A stretch of DNA of 64,000 nucleotides from Grimontia indica (GTDB taxonomy: Bacteria > Pseudomonadota > Gammaproteobacteria > Enterobacterales > Vibrionaceae), in contig NZ_ANFM02000027.1 in NCBI RefSeq assembly GCF_000333895.2, positions 145,990 through 209,989 of the forward strand, read 5' to 3'. The position numbers and the translations under genes are program-made. A model generated the notes under the pieces. That model made no database searches, was not told the DNA's origin, and was given only the letters and a program-made list of their open reading frames with translations. Shown piece by piece: positions 43,882-52,868 of the stretch. The first letter of the stretch is position 1. The number at the start of each line of letters is the position of its first letter.

Positions 43882-44343
43882 ATGAAAAGCTTGGAAGAAT
43901 GGTTTGAGGAGTACGGTGAAAGCCACCAGAACCCAACCAATCAGAAAATTCACAAAGTGGCTGTGCCGGGCATTTTCTTTTCTGTCGCGGGGCTGCTTTG
44001 GCTGATCCCCTCGTTTTCCATTTTTGGAGCGGCGATTGCCCCATACTTTATTGTGCTGGCGTTGGTATTGCTCTTCTACCTTACGCTTTCTTTCAAAGCC
44101 TTTGTGGTGATGGCGATATTCTCCGCGTTTTGCACCATGGTGCTGGTGGAATTGGATAGCGCTGGATTTGATATCTTCCTGATTTCTGTTGTGATGTTTG
44201 TGGTGTTATGGGTTTTGCAGTTCGTCGGGCACCATATCGAAGGTAAAAAGCCCTCTTTCTTTAAAGATGTGCAGTTCCTTTTGATTGGCCCAGCGTGGGT
44301 ATTTCACTTCTTTTTACCACTGACGCCGCACAGTGAGACATAA
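43882..44343 (+). CDS. Mpo1-like (DUF962) membrane protein
   Basis: 153 residues from the ATG at 43882. SLEEWFEEYGESHQNPTNQKIHKVAVPG carries the HxxxN...H pattern of DUF962/Mpo1, and HHIEGKKPSFFKDVQFLLIGPAWVFHFF holds the second His group. About four membrane helices. Yeast Mpo1 is an Fe-dependent dioxygenase of 2-hydroxy fatty acids; a similar activity is possible but not shown. Last gene of the run, with a terminator following. Confidence 0.85.
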   Translation: MKSLEEWFEEYGESHQNPTNQKIHKVAVPGIFFSVAGLLWLIPSFSIFGAAIAPYFIVLALVLLFYLTLSFKAFVVMAIFSAFCTMVLVELDSAGFDIFLISVVMFVVLWVLQFVGHHIEGKKPSFFKDVQFLLIGPAWVFHFFLPLTPHSET

Positions 44344-44344
44344 A

Positions 44345-44371
44345 AAAAGCCAACCGAAAGGTTGGCTTTTC
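44345..44371. terminator. Terminator after the Mpo1-like gene
   Basis: AAAGCCAACC and GGTTGGCTTT pair around GAAA, flanked by A and T runs, between converging genes. Confidence 0.85.
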
Positions 44372-44387
44372 TCTTAAATTCCTAGGC

Positions 44388-45323
44388 TTAGTTAGGCAGG
44401 AACATCGGCGCGTAACAGGTATCGGTTTCTGCCGTTACTCGTGTCATCGCATCAATACGCATTGGTACCAAACCAGCATGTGATTGACTACCAAAGTTCT
44501 GGTCATTAGTGGTCGAATCCAGAACCCAAAGATTGGTACTGTTCTGATGACCCGTCACGTTGTTGTTCATCGCCGCAACCAAGATTTCACCGTTCTGATC
44601 AAGCGTAGCCGCTGTGATTTCATCAATATAGTGGAAGAATTTCACGGTTGCTGAAGCATCTTCAGTGCTCACGTTAAAGACGCGCGTATTGGTAACAAAC
44701 AGCAGTTCGCCGTCTTTAAAGATCAAATCACCCCAGTTCGCATAGCCACCAAGACGAATATTCAAATCCAGATGACCAATGATTGTTTGTTCGCCAGTGG
44801 TAGTGTTGATGGTAAACAGTCTGCGGATATCCGAACCGTAAAGTGCTCCCGTTTCTGGGTCAAATGTCATTCGCCAAATCTGGAAATTCGTTGAAGCAAC
44901 CACGTGGTGGGTTTGCGAGGCGACATCAAAATAAGCTAGTTGATACGGCTTATGCGTTTTGTGCAGGAATGGGAGATCAGAAATCTCCTGTTCTGTAAAT
45001 TCGCCGTTATCAACACCATCAATGTAGTACTCATCAGGTGTTGGTGTGCTTGCGTAATAAATGCGGTTATTTGCTGCATCGTAAGCCATCGCGGAAGCAC
45101 TGAATAGCGCGCGAGAATTAATCTCAGCGAGATTAACGGCTTCCGTGTGGAATTGTTGGCGCGTAATGCTGCGAGCAAGACCTTCGTGAACGTTAACAAG
45201 CACACCTACATCACCTCGGCCTGCGTTAATGGTGTAGAGGTTACCATCACACTCTGCTGATGCAGCTGACATGCTAAAAGTGCTGGCTGCTAATACGAGT
45301 GATGATAGCAGTGTCTTTTTCAT
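44388..45323 (-). CDS. Secreted protein, beta-propeller-like; paralog of the N-terminal part of the protein at 48834
   Basis: 311 residues with a Sec signal peptide (LLSSLVLAASTFSMSAASA-EC). Repeating strands such as YQLAYFDVASQ, WRMTFDPETGALYGSDIRRLFTINTTTGEQTIIG, NWGDLIFKDGELLFVTN and ATLDQNGEILVAAMNNN suggest a WD/Kelch-like propeller. The mature protein starts and ends with a Cys (EC..., TCY) that could join. The product at 48834 shows the same pattern over its first ~300 residues. Function not recognised. The 45324-45696 region upstream has no gene. Confidence 0.7.
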   Translation of the reverse strand: MKKTLLSSLVLAASTFSMSAASAECDGNLYTINAGRGDVGVLVNVHEGLARSITRQQFHTEAVNLAEINSRALFSASAMAYDAANNRIYYASTPTPDEYYIDGVDNGEFTEQEISDLPFLHKTHKPYQLAYFDVASQTHHVVASTNFQIWRMTFDPETGALYGSDIRRLFTINTTTGEQTIIGHLDLNIRLGGYANWGDLIFKDGELLFVTNTRVFNVSTEDASATVKFFHYIDEITAATLDQNGEILVAAMNNNVTGHQNSTNLWVLDSTTNDQNFGSQSHAGLVPMRIDAMTRVTAETDTCYAPMFLPN

Positions 45324-45646
45324 TTCCCGGCTCCTATGTCCTTTAGGTTTTTACAATTAGATTTTTATTCTTGGAACAGACTGACATGCGACAACTGCAG
45401 TCAAAACTTCTGGATAGCGAGTTGTAAAAATGTCTAGGAACGCACCCTACCATCGAATATTACCTTTTACTGTTGTAAATCAATGAATAGGTTTGTTACT
45501 CGCCGCACTGAAACATGATTCTTATTTAGAGGACGTAATGTTGTGAAATTAAACACTAAATTATTTACAGCTAATGTTTGTTCACGATACATCTTTCTCC
45601 TATGAGAGGGAGGCCGCCGAAGGACTTTTTGAAATACCGTGAATAG

Positions 45647-45674
45647 AAAAACGGCTCCTTCAGGAGCCGTTTTC
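45647..45674 (-). terminator. Intrinsic terminator of phoX
   Basis: AAAACGGCTCCT and AGGAGCCGTTTT pair around TCA. On the minus strand it ends in TTTTTC. Confidence 0.88.
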
Positions 45675-45696
45675 AGTTGGGCATGTTCGAGGCAGA

Positions 45697-47586
45697 TTAT
45701 GCGCCGATAACACCGCCGTCTTTTCGGGTAATCCGCATCACGGTTGAGCGTGGAACAGAGTCACCGCCATCAGGGAAGTGAGAGGGTGCCAGATCTTCAC
45801 CTGGGTGCTGGATGCCTACAAACATGGTTTTGTAGTCAGGTGAGAACGCTAGACCTGTGATTTCACAAGCGATAGGACCTGTCAGGAATCGACGGATTTC
45901 GCCAGTTTTGGTGTCTGCACACAACATCTGGTTGTTACCCATGCCAGCGAAGTTGCCTTCGTTAGAGTACTTACCGTCAGTCTGGATCCACAAACGGCCA
46001 GCGCCATCAAAACCAATGCCATCTGGGCTGTTGAACATGTTGTCTTTGTTGATGTTTGGCGTACCTGCCATCAAGCCTTCCTGAACTTCTGGGTTGCCTG
46101 CCATCACAAAGATATCCCATTTGAAATCAGTCGCCGTGTGGTCACCACCTTGTGGTTCCCAGCGAATGATGTGGCCATACGGATTTTTCTCACGAGGGTT
46201 AGCCACGTTCAAAGGCTGGTTCTCACGAACACCACGGTATTTGTTGTTGGTCAGGGTGCAGAACACATGCTTGTTGTCTGGGTGAACAGCAACCCACTCA
46301 GGACGGTCCATGGTGGTTGCGCCAACTTGCGTTGCTGCTTCTCGGGCGAAAATCATCACTTCGGCTTGGCTCTTGAAGCCGTTTTCTGGTGTCAGGCCAT
46401 TCTTACCAAAGGTCAGTTCAACCCATTCACCTTTACCCTTCAGTTCGCCCTCTTTACCGTCGAACTTCGCGACGTAGAGTGTGCCTTCTTCCAGCAGATC
46501 ACGGTTTGAAGCGTGAGTGCCCGGTTTGTACTTGTTCTTTGAAACGAACTTGTAGAGGTGTTCGCCACGCTCGTCATCACCGAGGTAAACCACAACGTGA
46601 CCGTCTTTGTTGATAGTCAGTGCAGCGTTTTCGTGTTTGAAACGACCCAGTGCAGAGCGTTTTTTCGGCTTAGAGTTTGGATCCATTGGGTCGATTTCGA
46701 CGACCCAACCAAAACGGTGTGGTTCGTTTGGTGTTTTTGCTACGTCGAAACGCTCGTCATGTTTCCACCAGTCGTAGCCCCAATCTTTGTCTTTCACGCC
46801 ATAGCGCTTATAGGTTGGGCCCAGATCCACTTCTTCAGAAGCCGCGAAGTAACCGTTGAAGTTCTCTTCACATGCCAGATAAGTGCCCCAAGGCGTTTGG
46901 CCGTTTGCACAGTTGTTGTAAGTACCCAGAATGGTTTCACCTCCTTCTGGGTCTGCTGCGGTTTTCAGCAAGTCGTTACCGCGTGCAGGCCCCGTCATTT
47001 CCATTGGGGTGTATGCGGTTACCTTACGGTTTAAGCGACCTTCAACATTTGGCATCCATTTCCCGTCTTTCTTCACCAGTTCGATGATAGAAACACCGTG
47101 TGCCGCCTGAGATTTACGCACATCATCGGCAGAGATATTTTTGCCCTGATGGGTGTAAAGGTACTCGTTGTTGGTGTATTCGTTGTTCGCAACCAATACC
47201 GCGCGGTCGTCCGACAGCGGGAAGAAGGTCATGCCGTCGGTGTTATCACCGTACTGCATTTCCTGTGCTTTTGAATCGTTAGACTGGCTGAATTTTGGAG
47301 AGTTAGGGAACAGAGCATCACCCCATGAGATCATTGTTTCAGCGATATAGCCGTCTGGAACAACAACCGTATCAGCAGTAGAAGCAGGAATGGCTTCAAA
47401 GCCCATCAGCTTGCTCTTGTCCATTGAACCAGCAACTGCTTTTGCAACCGGGCTTGCCGCGAAGAAAGCCACAGAGCCTGCTGCACCGGCTGCGCGAAGG
47501 AAATTACGACGATTCATCGCCGCATCGATAAAACGGTTGAACTCTGGCTCGCTGTCCAGTTGGCGTTGGTCAATATGTTTGCTCAC
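45697..47586 (-). CDS. phoX: PhoX-family alkaline phosphatase (Tat-exported)
   Basis: 629 residues. Twin-arginine signal MNRRNFLRAAGAAGSVAFFAA (about residues 26-45) sends the folded enzyme to the periplasm. The mature protein has DUF839/PhoX blocks: EGGETILGTYNNCANGQTPWGTYLACEENFNGYF, RHEN-type GRFKHENA, YLGDDERGEHLYKFVS, DRPEWVAVHPDN and FNSPDGIGFDGAGRLWIQTDG. PhoX is a Ca2+/Fe3+-dependent phosphatase that frees phosphate from organic esters. A weak Pho-box-like site lies about 130 bases upstream. Confidence 0.93.
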   Translation of the reverse strand: MSKHIDQRQLDSEPEFNRFIDAAMNRRNFLRAAGAAGSVAFFAASPVAKAVAGSMDKSKLMGFEAIPASTADTVVVPDGYIAETMISWGDALFPNSPKFSQSNDSKAQEMQYGDNTDGMTFFPLSDDRAVLVANNEYTNNEYLYTHQGKNISADDVRKSQAAHGVSIIELVKKDGKWMPNVEGRLNRKVTAYTPMEMTGPARGNDLLKTAADPEGGETILGTYNNCANGQTPWGTYLACEENFNGYFAASEEVDLGPTYKRYGVKDKDWGYDWWKHDERFDVAKTPNEPHRFGWVVEIDPMDPNSKPKKRSALGRFKHENAALTINKDGHVVVYLGDDERGEHLYKFVSKNKYKPGTHASNRDLLEEGTLYVAKFDGKEGELKGKGEWVELTFGKNGLTPENGFKSQAEVMIFAREAATQVGATTMDRPEWVAVHPDNKHVFCTLTNNKYRGVRENQPLNVANPREKNPYGHIIRWEPQGGDHTATDFKWDIFVMAGNPEVQEGLMAGTPNINKDNMFNSPDGIGFDGAGRLWIQTDGKYSNEGNFAGMGNNQMLCADTKTGEIRRFLTGPIACEITGLAFSPDYKTMFVGIQHPGEDLAPSHFPDGGDSVPRSTVMRITRKDGGVIGA

Positions 47587-47715
47587 GATGACTTCCTTTC
47601 CAGATGATTTTAATAATTAATCGTGTGATTTTCCCAAACGCAAGTTTTGTATGCGTTTGGCTATCTACCGGAACCGAATTCTGGAATTCGATTGTTAAAA
47701 GTTCGTGAACTCTCA

Positions 47716-47733
47716 ATGAAATGTAAATGTCAG
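47716..47733 (-). promoter_or_regulatory. Candidate Pho box upstream of phoX
   Basis: On the minus strand CTGACATTTACATTTCAT resembles two CTGTCAT half sites separated by four bases. The second half is degenerate. The 47587-47921 stretch is otherwise the divergent promoter region of phoX and the cytochrome gene. Confidence 0.35.
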
Positions 47734-47921
47734 TATCGAGAACCATGCACTGATAAATAAGATTTGGGCATTTTTATATGAGTCTGATTTCACTTATTTT
47801 TAGTGCAAGTGTGAATTCTTGCGCAAATCACAGTCGGCGATACGGCAGAATTGATCAGACACAAAGTCCCTTTCTTTGAAGTTCGGCATCTTTAGCCTGA
47901 CGAAAAGAAGAGGAAAAAACG

Positions 47922-48254
47922 ATGCTGAGAATCTTGGGAACGCTGGGTGCCGTCCTGTTATCAACCCATGTGATGGCAATCGAAGGAGAAGGTGATCCTG
48001 TTGCAGGAAAACAAAAGGCTTATACCTGTCAGTTCTGCCACGGTGAAACGGGTTATACGCCAAAGAAAGACTATCCACACATCAACGGCCAGAATGCGCT
48101 TTATCTATACAATGTGATGAAGTCTTATCAGGCAGGGGAACGTACTGGCGCAATGGGTAATATGATGCGTCAACAAATGTCGGTATTGAGCGACCAGGAC
48201 ATGAAAGACATCGCTGCTTTTTACGCGAGCCAGGAGCGTGGAAAGCCTCAGTAA
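47922..48254 (+). CDS. Small periplasmic cytochrome c (c553-like)
   Basis: 110 residues. Signal peptide [19 protein letters not shown], one heme-binding motif CQFCH (about residue 36), and a distal Met ligand in the C-terminal half ([28 protein letters not shown]), the class I cytochrome c pattern. A small electron carrier; partner unknown. Divergent from phoX. Confidence 0.88.
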   Translation: MLRILGTLGAVLLSTHVMAIEGEGDPVAGKQKAYTCQFCHGETGYTPKKDYPHINGQNALYLYNVMKSYQAGERTGAMGNMMRQQMSVLSDQDMKDIAAFYASQERGKPQ

Positions 48255-48316
48255 GCCATTGCGACCTACCTTACTCGCTGATATTGTTCTGGCAAAATAT
48301 AAAACAGGAAACTGAC

Positions 48317-48769
48317 ATGCCGACAATCTGGGTTGATGCGGACGCTTGCCCGACCGTGATCAAAGAGGTCCTTTTTCGTGCTGCAGACCGCACTCAAACC
48401 GAATGTGTGTTGGTGGCTAACCAATCTTTGAGAACGCCACCATCCCGCTATATTCGAAGCCTTCAGGTAGAGAAAGGGTTTGATGTGGCAGATAATGAGA
48501 TCGTTAGACGTGTTGAAAAAGGTGATTTGGTCATCACCGCAGACATTCCCTTGGCCTCAGAAGTGATTGAGAAATCGGCCGTCGCGTTGAATCCCCGTGG
48601 CGAGTTGTATACGCCGGAGAATATCCGCCAACGACTGAACATGCGCGACTTTATGGATACGCTGCGCTCAAGCGGTATTCAAACCGGAGGCCCTGCAACC
48701 ATGAGTCAGCAGGAAAGACAGAAATTCGCCAATGAGTTGGATAAGTTTTTGCAGCGTGCGAAGCGTTAA
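48317..48769 (+). CDS. yaiI: YaiI/YqxD-family (DUF188) protein
   Basis: 150 residues from the ATG at 48317 (AGGAAA upstream). [20 protein letters not shown] at the start and [48 protein letters not shown] are characteristic of YaiI/YqxD, a PIN-like domain family of unknown precise function. 60 bases after the cytochrome gene. Confidence 0.92.
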   Translation: MPTIWVDADACPTVIKEVLFRAADRTQTECVLVANQSLRTPPSRYIRSLQVEKGFDVADNEIVRRVEKGDLVITADIPLASEVIEKSAVALNPRGELYTPENIRQRLNMRDFMDTLRSSGIQTGGPATMSQQERQKFANELDKFLQRAKR

Positions 48770-48792
48770 TCCAAGGGAAAAAATGAATAAGA

Positions 48793-48815
48793 AAAGGAGC
48801 GATAAATCGCTCCTT
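48793..48815. terminator. Terminator after yaiI
   Basis: AAAGGAGCGAT and TCGCTCCTTT pair around AAA, between converging genes. Confidence 0.75.
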
Positions 48816-48833
48816 TGTCATTTTGTACTTCGA

Positions 48834-50510
48834 TTAGTTGTAGATACGTGACCAACAACCGTTTGAACAATCCACATTCTTGTTCCAGTGCAGTTGCGCA
48901 CGGTGACCGGTACGAATGTTGTAGTAACGGCCATTTGATCCTTTCAGGCGCGCCCAGGCAATATCACCAGAGTAGTAATAGCGCTCATGGTTAGAGTGCT
49001 GCTCGTAGTATTGACCACCGTTATTGATAGAAATGCTACGCAGGTGCGTACCAGTTCGGTAAAACTCAAGGGTTGTGCCCGGAGGAATAGTTCCGCTGAT
49101 GTTAGCGTGAACACCACGGATCCATTGATCTTTGGTGCCCCAGTTTCCGCCTCGGCTGCCATGCCACGCAACGCCACTGCTGTTTGCCGCATTGCGAAGT
49201 AGGGTATCTACATCTGGATCGTTATCGACAATAGTCACATTCGCAGAGTCTGCATCGCTCTTATCGTCTTTCACCCACGCTTGCAATGTGAAGTACTCAC
49301 TGTTTTCGTGAGTAGAGTCATTGATAGTCGATACGCCAATACGAATCGAATCTACACCTTTTGGCAGGGTAATTTCAGTCAATGTGGAAGAGATAGTCGC
49401 TGAACCCGTTGAGCCGTCAGAGAACAGCAGCGCAACGGTGTTGCGATAGTCGCTGTTCAATACTGCAGTACCATTTTTCAGTGCGACGCGGAGTTTGGTA
49501 TTCGCATCTCCGGTGGCTTTGTCAAAGTTCACAGTGAAGTAAGCGGTAGAGCCTTCGCTGACTGAAGACGAAGCAAGCGTGATTCCTTGTACTTCAGGCT
49601 GCAGATCGCTTGGGAAAATGGTTTTCGGATAACAGGTGTGATCTTCAGAAGTCACGGTGCCCATTGCGCTGATACGGCTTGGGAATAGACCGACTTTTAC
49701 TTTTTCACCCGTTGAAGGTTTGATGCGGTACAGCGTATTACTGTTCACGTTACCAGAAACGTTCTGATTTTTAGCTGCGACCAGCATTTGACCATTCTGA
49801 TCCAGCGTTGCTGCAGCAATGAAATCAATAAAGTGGAATGCTTTCAGGGTTTGAGCGCCCGTCGTTGTGTCAATGGAGAATGTACGGCCATTGGTAACGA
49901 ACAGCAGTTCACCTTCATAGAACACAAATGAGCCCCAGCTTGAGTAACCACCAAAACGAAGGCTGCTATCAAAAGTGCCAATGTTGGTGATTTCACCCGT
50001 TGCTGCATTTACTTTGAAGATAGATGTAGCATCTGAAGCATACAGCTCACCCGTGTCAGGGTGGAAAGCCATGCGCATGATTTGCTTTTTAACGGTTGGG
50101 CCCGCGACGTGTTCACCGGTTTCAGGATCCATATAGGCCAGCTGATAAGGCTTGATTCTTTGCGCATGAAGATCCAGTGCTGCATATTCTTCAGGTGTGA
50201 AGTCGCTTTCAGGAACGTCGAGATAAAAATCTGTTGGTTGTGGCGCACTGGCATAGTAGAGGCGATCAGTCACACGGTCATACGACATGGCAGAGCCACT
50301 GAACATTGCACGTGAATGATATGAAGAGTGGTTAGGCGCGTCAGTGCTGTAGACACCTGTCATTTTGTCCAATTCTTGAACGTCCAAAAGTACGCCGACA
50401 TGGTTACGCCCTGCGTTCATCGAGTAGACATTACCCGCACAGTTTGCGGCGACTTGAGCGGAAGTCAGTGCGCCAGCGATTACTGCCATTGAAATCAGTG
50501 TTTTTTTCAT
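48834..50510 (-). CDS. Secreted multidomain protein: propeller-like domain, Calx-beta domain and C-terminal domain
   Basis: 558 residues with a Sec signal peptide (ISMAVIAGALTSAQVAA-NC). Residues 24-305 parallel the protein at 44388 (NAGRNHVGVLLDV, YQLAYMD, SWGSFVFYEGELLFVTN, ATLDQNGQMLVAAKNQN). Residues about 310-430 are Calx-beta-like (VSEGSTAYFTVNFDKATGD...TINDSTHENSEYFTLQAWV...VTIVDNDP). The last ~120 residues are rich in Tyr, Trp and His with a Cys pair (DCSNGC), perhaps a binding domain. Surface adhesion or binding is plausible, but nothing specific is known. The gene between this and its paralog is phoX. Confidence 0.72.
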   Translation of the reverse strand: MKKTLISMAVIAGALTSAQVAANCAGNVYSMNAGRNHVGVLLDVQELDKMTGVYSTDAPNHSSYHSRAMFSGSAMSYDRVTDRLYYASAPQPTDFYLDVPESDFTPEEYAALDLHAQRIKPYQLAYMDPETGEHVAGPTVKKQIMRMAFHPDTGELYASDATSIFKVNAATGEITNIGTFDSSLRFGGYSSWGSFVFYEGELLFVTNGRTFSIDTTTGAQTLKAFHFIDFIAAATLDQNGQMLVAAKNQNVSGNVNSNTLYRIKPSTGEKVKVGLFPSRISAMGTVTSEDHTCYPKTIFPSDLQPEVQGITLASSSVSEGSTAYFTVNFDKATGDANTKLRVALKNGTAVLNSDYRNTVALLFSDGSTGSATISSTLTEITLPKGVDSIRIGVSTINDSTHENSEYFTLQAWVKDDKSDADSANVTIVDNDPDVDTLLRNAANSSGVAWHGSRGGNWGTKDQWIRGVHANISGTIPPGTTLEFYRTGTHLRSISINNGGQYYEQHSNHERYYYSGDIAWARLKGSNGRYYNIRTGHRAQLHWNKNVDCSNGCWSRIYN

Positions 50511-50519
50511 GATGAAAGA

Positions 50520-50690
50520 TACCTATCGTCCATATATTTCTGGTTAGCGTATCCACCACGCTCAATGAGCCTTTTCGCTAACGCTTCCGAAACTGGGTCT
50601 CTGCCCACTTTATTTCTTTGGAAGGGTTTGGCCCTATCACCGAAGCCATCGCTTCATGCAATCCACTGAGGGGTGATGTTGGGTAGAGCC
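50520..50690 (-). promoter_or_regulatory. Possible structured leader of the multidomain secreted protein gene
   Basis: Read on the minus strand, the sequence holds GTTAGCG...CGCTAAC (inverse arms 34 bases apart), an inner GCTCATTGAGC, and further upstream GAAGC/GCTTC and GGG/CCC hairpins. It includes an AGGGCCAAACC segment slightly like a c-di-GMP riboswitch core, but the rest does not match that class. The remainder of 50691-50992 shows no gene. Confidence 0.3.
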
Positions 50691-50992
50691 TATTCGGATA
50701 TTTTGAATACGTCTTTCTCGTTTATGAGATGGGGTGTTTTTTGATATTTTTTCAGGAGATCCTTACACCTTTTGCGAGCGTTGGTCTGGAAAGAACGCTA
50801 ATTAGAAGATGAGAAATGAATGTAATAATTTGAAGGCAAAGTATGAGTAAGGAATGGGGTGTTTAAAACGCAGTCGGGACTTTCTAGAACTTCCTTCAAT
50901 TAATCATGACTCAGAATAGATACAGATTTCTCGAACGGAAAAATTTCATGAGAGCGCTGAGAGTTTGGGAATTGGTGATATTTAAGGCATCT

Positions 50993-51865
50993 CTAATGCT
51001 TGTCGAAGTAATCTTTCCGGCGAATGTACTTGTCCATAAAATGGTAAGCAATAGGACGTAAGAGCCAACTGGTTAAGACTCTGATGATGCGAACCAGAGA
51101 CGGCATGTTGTGGTAAATCTTGTCATTGTGTAGCCAGAGCAATTCGCCAACATGCCAGAACATTAAAGGAATGCCGGGCAAAAACGTCACGATGTCGACA
51201 TCGCAGCAGATACGATAGGTACGGCTTTTTAGTCTGTATCGTTGCTTGAAAGTCCAGAAGCCCGTTGCCGGCTGCCCAAAGGTCACAATTCGCTTAATGG
51301 AACCTGGGTATTTTTGCTCAAGAATCTCTCCCGCAATAATGGCCATGCTGCCGCCGGATGAATGACCGGTCAGCGACAGCTTTTTCCCTTGAGCTATTAA
51401 GCTTTCAGCACAAGACTCCAGTTTTGCCATAACACTTTGACCAATGAGACGATTGGTGTCTTCTGAGTGGCTGAATTCAGTTTGTTGGCTGGGGGAAAGT
51501 CTGGAGTAGTCTTTATTCGTCACATAACGGGCAGGAAGGCTGGGTTGGCGCAACAAAAACTGGAATCCCCAGTGCACATGGCCAGCATGGTTTGGCGCGT
51601 CAACTTTGCTTGGAAGGACAATCAGGTTTAACAACCAATCCCATACGCTTTGGGAACCTTTGAAGACAATGACAGCATCACCGTCTTCACGCCACAACAC
51701 GCGAATAATGGTTTTCCCCCAACGGTTTTGAATATCTCTGCGACCGTTTTTTGAAAAGCCGTATTGGACATGGTCAAAATGCTTGGGGTAGGCATCACGA
51801 CACAGGATCGCATAGCGCTCATATTGATAGCGTTTTAGTCTTTTCACCCGTGTGATCAATCGCAA
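50993..51865 (-). CDS. Class 3 lipase-family protein
   Basis: 290 residues without a signal peptide. Alpha/beta-hydrolase pattern: VIVFKGSQSVWDWLLNLIV, LSLTGHSSGGSMAIIAGEIL (nucleophile Ser in GHSSG) and IVTFGQPATGF. The last part with basic and aromatic residues may touch membranes. Hydrolyses ester bonds of lipids, with substrate unknown. The upstream unknown gene at 51971 may be in the same operon, 105 bases away, but a hairpin lies between them. Confidence 0.82.
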   Translation of the reverse strand: MRLITRVKRLKRYQYERYAILCRDAYPKHFDHVQYGFSKNGRRDIQNRWGKTIIRVLWREDGDAVIVFKGSQSVWDWLLNLIVLPSKVDAPNHAGHVHWGFQFLLRQPSLPARYVTNKDYSRLSPSQQTEFSHSEDTNRLIGQSVMAKLESCAESLIAQGKKLSLTGHSSGGSMAIIAGEILEQKYPGSIKRIVTFGQPATGFWTFKQRYRLKSRTYRICCDVDIVTFLPGIPLMFWHVGELLWLHNDKIYHNMPSLVRIIRVLTSWLLRPIAYHFMDKYIRRKDYFDKH

Positions 51866-51945
51866 CCCTAAAGTTCATCAGTTTAGAGATGAAAAATGAC
51901 GAATCGAAGACAGGAAAAAGACGGGGAAAAGAAGGGAAGAACAAA

Positions 51946-51966
51946 GAAGCTGCACTAGGCAGCTTC
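51946..51966 (-). terminator. Possible terminator after the 184-residue unknown gene
   Basis: GAAGCTGC (51946-51953) and GCAGCTTC (51959-51966) pair around a five-base loop. On the minus strand TTTG follows, a weak T run. Confidence 0.45.
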
Positions 51967-51970
51967 AATT

Positions 51971-52525
51971 TTAGTCGTAATGTTGCAGGAACGGCGAGAT
52001 ATGCGTGTTGTACGTCAACGCTTTTATCGCACTGTGATTGTTGATCAACCATTCTGCTTTGGTGATATTCCCAATGCCGATAATGGCCTGAACAAGCAGT
52101 TTGAAATCTCTCAGCCAGCGCGCTTTTTGGTCCTCGCTCCAATCGTTTCGGTAGATTTCATGGTAATGCTCTACCCACCAATAGGCACCGCGGATAAATG
52201 CGGCCACGATGGCGGTTGCAGGTTCAATTTGCTCGTCTTTCCCGTCGATGGCGTATTCGTCAGCCAGCGGTTGACCCTGTGAGAAAGCGGCATAGTTTTT
52301 ACAATACTTATAGAGCGCTAATTGCAGCGCGGATGCTGAGTCGCAGTGCTCCAACGACAATGTGGTCACGGGTAAGTGCTTTTTATTGTTTCTGAAGAGT
52401 TCGATAGAGCGCTTGCCCGGCAAGAGTTTCTCGATAACAAAAAACAAATCGATACTGATGAGTTTATTGCTCAAAGCGTTTTCCTTGTAACTATCTACGT
52501 CTTTAACCAGTACCATTCTAGACAT
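51971..52525 (-). CDS. Protein of unknown function (184 residues)
   Basis: Not recognised. Helix-rich, no signal peptide or membrane helix, several Trp and Tyr (FIRGAYWWVEHYHEIYRND, EWLINNHSAIKAL). The frame is complete, but a ribosome site before 52525 is not clear. It precedes the lipase gene on the same strand. Confidence 0.5.
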   Translation of the reverse strand: MSRMVLVKDVDSYKENALSNKLISIDLFFVIEKLLPGKRSIELFRNNKKHLPVTTLSLEHCDSASALQLALYKYCKNYAAFSQGQPLADEYAIDGKDEQIEPATAIVAAFIRGAYWWVEHYHEIYRNDWSEDQKARWLRDFKLLVQAIIGIGNITKAEWLINNHSAIKALTYNTHISPFLQHYD

Positions 52526-52868
52526 CAGTTAAAGCACAATAATAAGCGGGTTTTCAATAAACTAGCGGCAGCATACTCTCTCAGCCTCCAAAACGGAATC
52601 TGTTTAGGCTGAATGCGGCTCACACCTTGATTTAAGCGTTTGAAAAACTGTGCGCTGTGGTGCAAGTTTATGTAGACCGTAAGACCCGTTTTATCGCCAA
52701 AAAACAAGACACTCGCAAACTTTGTAACCTAACTGTTATGAACGCCCTGTTCGGTACGCATACATCAGTTTTGAAAGGCCAGTTCGACTAATAATTAGCC
52801 ACTTATGCCGACGCCATCAAGTGACTGAAGAGCTTCGGTATTTTGAACGTGCCTTACAAGGAGATGGT
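52526..52868. other. Gene-free promoter region upstream of the chitinase
   Basis: About 340 bases between divergent genes. I see no convincing gene, repeat or regulator site in it. Confidence 0.5.

Noticed and set aside
50543..50590. Integron attC site from the GTTAGCG/CGCTAAC arms
   Set aside because: The arms do not fit the RYYYAAC/GTTRRRY core, and no cassette array is visible.
50520..50690. c-di-GMP riboswitch
   Set aside because: Only a short core-like segment matches; the GGGACGCAAAGCC region of the class is missing.
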